The notes below the pieces were generated by a model. The model was not told the origin of the DNA and made no database searches. It worked only from the letters and a program-made list of their open reading frames with translations. DNA of 64,000 nucleotides from Sphagnum compactum (lineage: Eukaryota > Bryophyta > Sphagnopsida > Sphagnales): positions 1,467,267 through 1,531,266 of the forward strand of contig OZ234502.1 of assembly GCA_965153455.1 (NCBI GenBank), given 5' to 3'. Positions 1 to 10,240 of the stretch are shown piece after piece (position 1 is the first letter of the stretch; the number at the start of each line of letters is the position of its first letter). A program made the position numbers and the translations under genes.

Positions 1-1352
1 TGAATGAAAATTTAAATTTGAATGTACATGAACAACAACTTAATTTATACAACCTATTACACGAAACATCATATTTTTTCTAGTATTAAATTCAAAACTT
101 ATTTGGTTAATATATATATTAATGTTTATGGGTGTCATATGTTGAAATGGAACTCAAAGTGATTAGCAATATATTTCCATTACGTACTTAGTGCAAAATG
201 ATGAATTTAGGACAAAACATGTTATTTTCACCAACTATTTTTTAATTCATTGTAGGTGATGATATTTAGGGTTAATTTCAACATTATGAAGATAATAGAG
301 TGGAACTTGTTAATTAAAGAAAGGGGAGAAACCTTTAACAAGATTTTGTTAGCATGACTATGCAATTATACTAGAATTCCCTCATTGCCTTCCATAAAGT
401 AGTTAGATGCATGGCCTATTACTAATGTTAAATCTGAATAAATATAGATGGCACTTGGTAAAAGCCTACCTTGGGCCCATAATGTTAGAACATTAGAATC
501 CAATTCTTAATCCATCCTTATTATAAAATCTAAATATTCCAAACTGAATAACATGGGGCTCGCCATGTGAAAAAATCTTATTTATCACCAAAATAGAAGC
601 ATAGACCAAAAAATTAATTATTTGAAAGAGAAAAAGACGAGAAAAGACGGAAAAATACCATGCCATTAATTAAATGTGAATATTTCATAAATTTAAATGA
701 ATTTTGAATAATACACCATTATGACTGTTTTAAACCCTAGTCATTTCAATGCAATTCACAATCCTAAAAAGTGACTACTTTTAAATTCAATTTGTACTTA
801 TGCTTTGAATTCTTTGTTATTTTGTACAAGTCTTTGACACATATCTAATATCACTAGATATAAAACTCGTGGTATTTTAACCAATTTTATTCAACATTTC
901 AAAATCTATGTAATGTCCTTGTATGGATACCTTGTCAAACACCTAACTTCTAGGTACATGTTTAGCAAACCCTAGATTGGTACCTTATTGATCACCTTGT
1001 GATTTGTTGGTTGGTTGATACCCACAAAAAAACTCATTGGGTTGGTTGATAGTTGATACCCCCAAAAAACTTGACAAGGATCAAGTATTATCATGATGTC
1101 TATTATGATGTCGGAGAGAACCATTTAATCTAAAGGTCCCTCCCTACCCATCAATTCAGCAAAGTCCTCCTATCTCAAGTATTGAAAATTGGGGACATCT
1201 AAATTTGGGGTGAAAGGGGAGGGAGTCTTGTGATATTTTTTAGTGTTTTCTATTAGTTTGAATTTTGGATAGGTTTTAAACCCAAGGGTCAAACTTACCT
1301 TACCTAGTGTCTATCTATTAACTACCCTACACTAGGAAAGGTAGTTTGTTTG
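1..1352. other. AT-rich gene-free stretch
   Basis: I find no convincing exon, RNA gene or element with clear ends here. The sequence is AT-rich, with short poly-A and poly-T runs and stop codons in every frame. Confidence 0.6.
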
Positions 1353-1500
1353 TCGTGTTGAGATCTCCTCAACCATGGCATCCCTCGCCGCGTTGAGATC
1401 TCCTCAACCATGGCATCCCTCACCGCGTTGAGATCTCCTAAACCATGGCCTCCTTTGCCGCGTTGAGATCTCCTAAACCATGGCATCCCTTGCCGTGTTC
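1353..1500. repeat. 35-bp tandem repeat, about 4 copies
   Basis: Four head-to-tail copies of a roughly 35-bp unit are visible, each with the core GTTGAGATCTCCT followed by ACCATGGC. The copies differ by a few bases. The flank to about 1600 resembles 7268-7420 (same GTTGAGAT...CATGGCA core, then a shared stretch ending TTATTGAATATTGAATA), so the array sits inside a dispersed repeat in which one segment was amplified. The minus-strand reading frame through it is only a by-product of the 35-bp period. Confidence 0.85.
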
Positions 1501-2846
1501 TTGGTTCCACTGAAACGCCTTCGACGAATACGTGTGCACAAGGTGGTTTCATCATGTTTAGACCTATGATACACGAGTTATTGAATATTGAATACTTTTA
1601 TGAATGAAAAGTCAACCAAATCAAAACTAAAGTTTGAAAAGGAAATTGGGTTGTCCTCTTGGTACATTGGGAAGCTTTTGAGGAGTGTAATTTTTTGGGG
1701 GAGATATTAAAATTTGAGGTAAATTTTCATCACTCAAAATTCAACTAAAATTCAAAATATTGGGCTCTATTGTCAGGGTCGTTAAACACTTGGAGTAGCA
1801 CAAAGCCACCACACTAGTAACCTCTAAAGAAAGAAAGAGGTTGTTCATTGTCATGTCTGCTGAGTGATAGCCATTAAAAATTATATATTGTTTGTTTTTG
1901 GGGTGGTATCTAGGAGTCAAGAGGACGGCATCCAATCAAATAGAAATAAGAATCAAGTTCATCCCAACAACTTGTCATCACTAGTGTGAGATTTTGTGTT
2001 GGTACTTTGTACACTTAGCAACCATATGGGAGCCAACACGTGAAACCTTGGCCCAAGATAAGACCCAATCAAAGGAATAGTTGTTTTTAAGAAGAACTAG
2101 TATAGAATGAGCCATATGATAAGTCCCAAGAGTCTTTATTGATTGCAATGGCGATAGCTATGCATGGAAAACATTACTTGTATGAATCTTAGACAACCAC
2201 TTGCAAAAGTATGCCCACCCACACAACAACAACCACTTGCCCGACAATTAGCCCTTGCCATGAGGCACACAACAAGGCAAATTGCTCAAAGCATAATAGC
2301 AACTATGTCCCTCACAATTCACGGCCTTGCCACTTGCCAAAGGCTCCCAATAGGCAATGACCACATTTGGGAATAGAAATTCTTCTCAACCAATGAGGAA
2401 TGGGCATGCACTTAATAGACACCCCCGGTTTTTTTTTGGGGGGGGGTCTTTTGGGAAGGGTGAAAAGGTGTTGGATTTTTGGTGTTCCCAATGTGTTCTC
2501 AACACGTTCCTCAAGTTCTCAATTTGTTCTTCAACATGTTCTCAATAGCATCTCACGTTGTCTAATATGGATTGCCCAAATTTTGTCTTCTTGAAACCCA
2601 TATAATTGAGTGAATATTGAACCGATATATATTTTTAATGTTTGGAGTGAATATTTCTATTTTGGGGGGGGGGGGGGCAGGTGGGTCACTCTTTTGTGAT
2701 GGGTCAATCAAAGAGGCTCATTGGAAAAAAAAAGGAAAAAAAAATCTGAAATTAAAAGGCACCTCCAACTAATTAGTGGATCGTACACAATATACAAGAA
2801 GCTTGGATGCACTTTACGTTAATTAATAAGTGAGCGTGGAATGTGT
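1501..2846. other. Gene-free, with a 14-G run
   Basis: No gene is recognised. A run of 14 G lies at 2664-2677 and a shorter G run at about 2440-2447. Short plus-strand frames around 2164-2594 have no family signature. Confidence 0.5.
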
Positions 2847-2922
2847 AATTGTTTAGGTCCTTTTTGAAAACTGAATCAAAAGCCACCGAGTTCGATTAAG
2901 TTTTGAAAGGACCTAAACAATT
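2847..2922. repeat. Short inverted repeat (hairpin)
   Basis: The left arm 2847-2872 (AATTGTTTAGGTCC...) pairs with the right arm 2899-2922 (...GGACCTAAACAATT) around a loop of about 26 bp. It immediately precedes the transposon at 2936 and may be the remnant of another small palindromic element. Confidence 0.75.
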
Positions 2923-2935
2923 GAGAATTCTTTTT

Positions 2936-3180
2936 GGAAAATTTTAAATTCACACATTTTTTGGTTAAATTCACACCCTTTCTTGTATAAAATACAAGCA
3001 CCGTTGACTGCGTGTTCTTGCAAGTGTGGGGTCTGTGGTCAATCAGGGCACAACTCGAGAACTTGCCCGCAGATGTAATTGAACTGATAAAGGAACATAC
3101 TCTTAAAGTTTAATCTGCATAAAATCGGATGCACCAAGGGTGTGAATTTAACCAAAAAAGGTGTGAATTTAAAATTTTCC
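2936..3180. mobile_element. 245-bp MITE with 45-bp terminal inverted repeats
   Basis: Terminal inverted repeats lie at 2936-2980 and 3136-3180 and match at 44 of 45 positions by eye. Both start GGAAAATTTTAAATTCACAC from the outside. T-rich flanks hide any target-site duplication, so the superfamily is undetermined. The 155-bp interior is less AT-rich than the arms and contains a zinc-knuckle coding fragment (3019-3078), so this may be a small gene-capturing element. Confidence 0.85.
3019..3078 (+). pseudogene. CCHC zinc-knuckle exon fragment inside MITE
   Basis: One frame reads CGVCGQSGHNSRTC, a C-x2-C-x4-H-x4-C zinc knuckle, and stops three codons later at TAA (3076-3078). Knuckles of this form end in GHNxRTC in plant Mutator-like transposases, FAR1-like proteins and some MYB-related factors. 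A pyrimidine-rich stretch ending in AG just upstream could be a relic splice acceptor. There is no start codon and the frame is too short to encode a working protein, so I read it as a captured or left-over last exon. The parent gene is not identifiable. Confidence 0.55.
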
Positions 3181-6100
3181 TTTTTTTTCTGTTAAAATAA
3201 AATTTATCAAGACTCAATGTGGGCTTTGCGAGGGGAAAACAACAACAACAAATCTATCACTGATACACACGTGAAGACTTATTAACCGATTGGGCGAAGA
3301 GGAAGAAGCTTCATTGATTTGGCTACTTGGCTACATGTACATAGTATGTGTGTGCGTCAATATGACTAGATTTTCTTCTCGTGCTGGTAAGGAATGGGGA
3401 GATTGGGGGAAGGACATGATGAGGAAGTGCGGGCATCCTTGTCGTCATTGTCATCGTCGTCAAGGACCCCACAAGAGTTACTTGAGGGCAATTTATTATT
3501 GACACTAGTTGAGTTCGTGACACTACCATGACGACAATTTGGTTGACCTCTATATACTACGTACACCTCAATGATGAGCATGACGAACCCAAGGGGGGGG
3601 GGGGGCTTCGTTGACACTAAGTTAAAGTCCGGAGATGACGATGATGGTGTTTGTTGGCTCCGGTCATTTTTTGATCCGTTGCACATGGATGGCAATATAT
3701 GGGCAATATATATCACCACCGCCATTTGGTTGCTTGTGTCAAACACGCGTCTCCGTAAAATTCGCTCTAAATTTCATGCTATGCTTTTTTCTTTTCTTTT
3801 TTCTCTCTCACTCTCTCTTTCTCTCTTTTGTTTGTTTTTTAAAGCTATTTATTTATTGTAGATTTTTTCTCTCTTTTTTCTTTGTCTTCTCCCCTTGTTT
3901 CCTTGTCCAATACTAGAGGCTTAGCCATGCCATGTTCGTCACATGTTTCACTAGCTCGTGTTTTTTTTTTTCCTTTGTTGTTCAAGTAATAACCTATTAA
4001 GATTTGATTCGTGTGTGCCTCACAAATGATTTTTTGGGGGGTGCAAATTCGCCAGTTGGTGACCTGGAATTTTTTTTTGTCAAGCAATGAGTTTTTCGGT
4101 TATGAAAAAAAAAAAAAAGGGAGTGCGAAATTGGACAAAGGCTTTTTTTGGGAAAAAATGCTCACCATATTTTGAATTTATTAGTCCCATTTTGCCATAT
4201 TTAGATAGTGAGTTCCGGCAGAACTAGGCAGGAATCTTTAAAACTTCTACTTTGCTCTCTCACCACTAGCCAAATTTGGCATCTTTCTCTTGTGGATGAT
4301 TGGGTATCCACTTGCTTGAAAAAAATAATTTTAAAATAAATAAAAATAATTTTAAATTTAAAAACACTGTTGCCAAGGTGCAATGGATTTTTTGGGAAAA
4401 AAAATGCACAAATTTTGCCATATTTAGAGGGGAAAAAACCTCTCAATTTTGCCATATTTAGACATTATCTTCTAGCTTGTAGCCAAAACATAAAGGGATT
4501 TCTAAAAGCTTTGAATTCCCTCTCTGACTAGACCACCAACCCACCTACCCCCACAAAAGTGGAGAAAAAAAAACCCTACTACCTGCCCGCCCCTTTTTTT
4601 TTTTGCCCGTTCCTTTGTTTTAGAGACGGAGTTACAATAAATAAATACCAAGACTTTGTAAAATTTGATTAATTATGACGAATTAGGCATTTTCCAATAC
4701 CATTAGTGTTTGATTTTTGATTTTTTAAAAAATGTTCAATAAGTTTTTTCAAAGTATTCTTTTAAGTACTTTATGTTCAATAAGTTGAGCTCACTAAAAT
4801 AAATAAATAAATAAATAAAGTCACTAGCTTTGATTTATTGGATCGGAGGACCAACAAAAGTCCGGTAAAATTGTTGTGCTGTTCGGACCTGCACACGTAG
4901 GTACACAGAAAACATCCACTTGGCCAATAAAAAAGAAAAGAAAAGAAGGCACTCTCTCTCACAACGGCGGCAGAAGTGCAGGCCAACTTGCATATCCCGC
5001 TCACCCCACCGAGCCTTCTCCCACTTCGTCAAGAACAAAAAAATTTATTGGCCGAACAAAGCAATCCGAACAGGACGGAAATAGCTGGCAATGCGGTGAA
5101 TGAACAAGAGCAACCTCGCATGTCAGCCGTGTCGCTCAGCCTCCATATTAGTCAGTCAGTGACCGACCCGGCTGGCAAGCTTTGGAAATTGTCCAGCCGA
5201 ACATTTCACCCATTTATATTCAGTCCTCAAAAGATTGATTGATCTATCCAAAATTTCTGATGGAAAAGGGAAGCGGAAAACAATTTAAACTGCATTTAAA
5301 CAATTAAAATTTTCTAAACAAAACAAAGTAAAGGCATTTAAAATGTAGAAATCCCATTTTATTCCTATCAACAAAGGGTGGGTTGTTTGCAAATTGGAGT
5401 TTTAAATGGATATGAAACATAAATATTGGCATGGCTTTGAAAACACATAACATTACTCTTCATGTCAAATTAAGAAGTTTCCATTAGAAGAAAGTCACTT
5501 TGGTTGTTCTTTAGCTTCATATATAAAATGAATTTTGGAAAGTGTCTACGAAATTCACGAAGATCAAATAATGAATGAAATATCTTAGACATCTCATGGG
5601 TTTAGTTTTGGACATATATATCCCAAGTGTTGAAATGTGCGTTTGTATAGACCCTTGTATAAAGAAGGGGAATTTTTTTTGAAGCTTCCTAAGCATGCCT
5701 AGGAGTCACTAGCAAACTCACAATTTCTTAAAAAAAACTAACATAAATTGATTAAAGCATGTACGTAGGCCTATTTAGAATTGCGTATTTTCTTTGCTCC
5801 AAAACTAATATCTTGGAATTTTGAAGACAATTCAATAATTTAAAGAACAAATGTTTACATGAAATGCAATTTGTCATATCTAAAATGCAAGAAGGTTGTC
5901 ATTGCTTACTAGATACCATCCGTTGTCCATACAATTTATTAAACAACGTTGATTGATTAACTAGATAACACATTGTCATTGAATCAAGAATTATCATGTC
6001 CAAGCGAAAAAAGAAAAGAAAAAAAGAACAGTTGTATGTTTTTTACAAGATGGGTGCGTCCATCTTAGCTAGGCCACACATCTTTCAAATGAAAGCAAAG

Positions 6101-7267
6101 CAATTGGTCAATAAAGCTCTCACATTATTAGAATAGTCCACAAGAAATCCAATTGTTTCAAAAAGAATAGAGTTCAAATGTTAGTTGAAATTCCATCCTA
6201 ATGCTTAAGTTTTGTCCCCGTTTTTAGTCTCAACTTTGAACCATTGGTTTTTTTATTGTATTTTTGAAAACTACTCACTTAAAATAATTCTTTATGTTTG
6301 TATTGGATACGATCTCTAACCATGCAAACAATATAAACCGAAACCATTTAATACAAAAATAATGGGATAACACTAAGTATCTTTTATACAAATCCATATC
6401 ACTACCATTATTATTTCGAAACAAACAAATAAGCAAAGTTCCATGTTATAAAGTTGTGAGTACAACAAAACTTCCAATAATTTGGGATCACTATATTATG
6501 GAACCAAGCCAAGCCTCTACCCATCTATGTAAGAATCATCACAACAATTAGAAAGATGGTTATTTAAATTGTTGACAAGTGGTTTGGCCTAACTTTTGAG
6601 GCTAAACAAAACACATCATCTTCCCTATTCTAAAGTTAAATAACCTAGGGTAGAGAATAGAGTTGGGATGGGTGATAGTGTTGGGATGTCCCAAGGTAAT
6701 AGTGCTCTAAATGTGCATTGACCCCACCTCCAAAAGGGGGAAAACTCTTTTTTAAGTCATGCAAGCTCATGGATGGCCCCTAGCTAGTGTCAAAAGTTCA
6801 ACTGATTTAGTAATTGATGACATCATAAAAAAGCTCACACTTTCTTCACACAAAATATTCAGGAACTTGAAACTTTTGCAAGGATTTGATAACCCTAAAA
6901 AGAATAACACAATAATGATGATGATGATGAATTCCTTGGATGAAAAATGAGACCATCTCCTACAACATGAATGGAGCAAGAAGCAATACACCCAATCAAG
7001 AATCTCATAGTATCTTCATCCATTTAGGTTTTCAAAATATTTTTAAAAAAATTGTAATAATTTCAATAGGGCTAGCTACATGCTAGTTTAGAATTCAAAA
7101 GATCAATGTATTAAAACTACACAAACTCCGGAATATGTAATTGAAAGCACATTAAGCCCCGATCCATATATATTGAAGGTTCAATATTTTCCTTCACAAA
7201 TTATTTTTATTCGGAAAAAAATTCTGAATATATATATATATCGGAAGGTACCTAGTTTATTTGTTTT
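3181..7267. other. Gene-free AT-rich stretch with repeat fragments
   Basis: I see no supported gene. Notable content is a 14-G run near 3594-3607, pyrimidine-rich runs near 3783-3840, a (TAAA)n microsatellite near 4795-4820 and a reverse-oriented copy of the AGCCAAATTTGGC repeat family near 4190-4300. Frames at 4876-5242 have no family features. Confidence 0.5.
4190..4300 (-). repeat. Dispersed AGCCAAATTTGGC repeat, copy 1
   Basis: Read on the minus strand, this matches the copies in the JAZ introns: AGCCAAATTTGGC, then an AG-rich stretch, then GATTCCTGC, then a segment ending near GGCAAAATGGG. The other copies are near 8371, 11875, 12935 and 18600. Confidence 0.6.
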
Positions 7268-7600
7268 GTTCGTCATGTTGAGATGTCCCAAATCATGGCA
7301 CCCCGACCATGCACTTGATATCGTTGGAAAGCCCTCGATGAGTGGGGTGCACCAAAGTAGTTTTGTAATGTTTTAAACCTATGGTGCAAGATTTATTGAA
7401 TATTGAATAATATTTTTTATTGAAATTTGACAAAAAATAACGACAAAATTATTTAGTGAAATTGTGCCACACTCGTGCGTATTGTTGGAAAGCCCTCGAT
7501 GAGTAAAGGTTTTAATGGAATGGACACAATTTCATAATTTTTAGACTAAAGTGTGAGAATTATTGAATTTTGAGTAATCTTTTATTATTGAAATTTTAGT
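7268..7600. repeat. Two diverged copies of a dispersed repeat
   Basis: 7268-7425 and about 7455-7600 each contain GTTGGAAAGCCCTCGATGAG followed by a block ending TTATTGAATATTGA or TTATTGAATTTTGA. The same order is seen at 1345-1605. The three stretches are therefore one repeat family. No terminal repeats were found. Confidence 0.7.
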
Positions 7601-8940
7601 TAGTTGGGTAATGAGTTTGCACACCTTGGGTCAACAATACATGCCACACTAGTATACATAGGTATATAGGATGGGTGATCACCCCCCATTATATACAAGA
7701 ACTGAGAACTGGATTATTTTTTTATAAGATTAATAATTTATTTGCAACTAGGCTATGACAAGTTACAACTCAAAGGCATGCAAATAATGCACACACACAT
7801 AGGCCACTATGAAATCCCAATTGGACCTTTTGAAAATTAAGTGCATCTTGTTGGAATTGTTGAGGGAAACAAGGTAGTTCGTGTTGTTGCTCTTGCCTGG
7901 AGTCCACACATGTGCACATGTGCATGGGTAGTTTTAACTCGGTAGAGCCTTTCACTGGGTAGAGCCTGATTTCCAATAGGGAAGAAGGAAGATGACAACC
8001 AAAACATTACAATAATTCTGACACCATAGAATGACCTAAAAACGTGATATATACGTGCATATCACAACTATCACACACATGCACACACATACATAAGTAA
8101 CACAACCGGGAGTCAAAAATAGCGGGTGTAACTTGTAAGATCTTGACTCTCTCTTTCTTCCCATTCTTTTTGTTCCTTTGGTACTCCCAAAGAACGACCG
8201 AGAAAATAATATGAACAAATTATCGGTCAAGATTGTGTTATGGGTGAATAACAAACTTATCTCTTTCTTTGCATTCTTTTCATTCCATTGGTAGCCGAGT
8301 TTTTTTTTTTTTTGTCCTCCCCCCCTAAATTTTTTGAGATAGGTGAACCGACTCTCATCATGAGAGAATTTAGCCAAATTTGGCTATAGGTTTCAAAAAA
8401 ATGTTTTTAAATCCACAATATATTGGCAACATGCAAGGAAAGTATGATCTAAATATGGCAATTTCAACTCTCCTTTTTTTTCTTTCTTTTTTTGGGCCCA
8501 TGGCAACTTTGGGTCCAAAAAAAAAATCCTTTGTACAAGTCACAACTCCCACCCCCCCTCCCCTTTTTTTTTTCCTGAAACCCTGATTGGTTGTAGTTAC
8601 TGACCCTAAAAAAAAAACCCCCAAAATAAAATGTCAACAAATTGTCGGGTCAAGAGTCAAGACCCAGTTATTGGTGCATAACAAATTACACATTAATATA
8701 TATATATATATATAATTAATTAATTTTAAAAAAATTTAAATTCAAACCGAGTAAGAAAATTTTAAAAGTCAAAAATATATTATTTACAAACCACTCCCAA
8801 AACTGAGCCCTGTCAGCTTGGGCTTACTATTTTATAAATGATTTAATATATATATATTGGTTAATTTTTTGGGTTGTGGGCAGTGTGTATTTTAAGACAA
8901 CAAATGTACAAAAATCTGTGAAAGAATCAAGCTAAAAAGA
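7601..8940. other. Gene-free, one copy of the AGCCAAATTTGGCT family
   Basis: No gene is recognised. AGCCAAATTTGGCT occurs at 8372-8385 with a related downstream segment to about 8520. (TA)n runs lie near 8697-8714. Confidence 0.5.
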
Positions 8941-10240
8941 GCAAACTTTACAATAAATAAACATCTATATATATATATTGATGCAAAAAGTTGTTATAAA
9001 TAAGTAAAAAATAAAAACTAAAAATTAGAGAAATGAAACAACTGAGAAAGAAAATCAGATCAGATCCTATATTTAATTTCACAGAATTAATTCTCTCCAA
9101 AAAAAAAAAATTGTACCTAGAGAAAACCCATCCCAAAAACCCAAAAACCCAAAAATAAATAAATAAATTAATAATAATAATAAAGAAAGAAAACCCAACC
9201 CAGAGAGAGACAGAAAAAAAAAGAAGAAGAACAAGAGAAGAAGAAGAAGAAGAAGAAGAGACAGAGAGAAGAGAGAAAGTAGTACAAAGTGATTTATTTG
9301 AAGAAGGGAAGAACTTAGAAGAAGAAGAAGCAAAAGAAGTTGGACTGACTTTTGGTGATCGATGATCATGTTTTGTTCTCACATTATCTCTCATCAATAC
9401 TTCATATGTTGACAGAAGTAGAACTACTTTGACCACCACCATCATCATCATCATCAGCAGCAGCAGCAGCACTGAGCAGCACCATCACCAATCATCATCA
9501 CGAGCAGCACTGAAGCGGCATCTTTGTTCTTATTGTTGTTGTTGTTCTTGTTCTTGAAGGACCCATCATCATCATCATCATCATCATCATTTTGTGTTCT
9601 TGGTGGTGGTGGTGTTTTTTTTTGTTGTGGTGAAAGTTGGTGTGTGTGTGTGTGTGTGTGAGGGGGGGACATTCAATTCTTCTCTTTGAACTTGGTCACC
9701 AATCTGTGGGAAATTCTCCAAGAATTGATTCAAGTCTTTCAGACTGCTGTTGCTGCTGCTGCTGACAAAGAGAGAAGAAAATGAATGGTGATGACACTGA
9801 AGAATTTTTTTTTCCACCATCTCCCAACAACAAAGCCATGATCTCCTCGTAAGGCTCTTTGCAAGCTTCTTTCAAGAAGGAATAAGCTAAGTTCCCTGTC
9901 TCTGTGTGGATGCTCTCAGCTTTGAATTTAGTGGAGAGATTTGGGTGGAGATAAGAAGAAGAAGAAGAAGAAGAAGATTCAGAGATGTGCAAGAGAGCAG
10001 CAGCGGAGACGTCGGTGGTGCTACCTGCAGCTGCTGCTGCTGCTTTGAACAACAACAACAACACCTTCCAAGACTTGACGTGGAGAAGAGGATCATCTTA
10101 ATCGCGAGAGAGAGAGAGAGAGCGAGAGAGAGTGATCCATCTGTGGCTCTTGACAACACCCAATTGGGTTTTTTCTTGGCGAGCAGTGGGTGGATTTGTT
10201 TCTTGCTTGTGGGATTCATTCCATTCCAGAAGCTGCTGTG
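8941..10240 (+). promoter_or_regulatory. JAZ upstream region / probable long 5' leader
   Basis: The base composition changes from AT-rich to purine-rich triplet repeats: (GAA)n near 9218-9260 and 9954-9977, ATC repeats near 9436-9456, ATC repeats near 9564-9592, GT repeats near 9640-9660, CTG runs near 9745-9762 and 10028-10044, and GA repeats near 10105-10130. GA/CT-rich leaders are common in plant genes. An ACGT-core element, TGACGTGG, lies at about 10077. Several ATGs precede the chosen start (for example near 9781), so upstream ORFs are possible if transcription begins this far up. The transcription start and TATA box cannot be placed. Confidence 0.45.

Noticed and set aside
8948-10219. 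Long minus-strand frames rich in Leu, Ser and Gln
   Set aside because: They are translations of GAA, CAG and ATC repeats in the JAZ leader, with no motif and no homology I can name.
10190-10240. Upstream extension of the JAZ frame from a GTG codon
   Set aside because: It has no ATG; the first in-frame ATG is 10241, shortly before the conserved RDFMGV.
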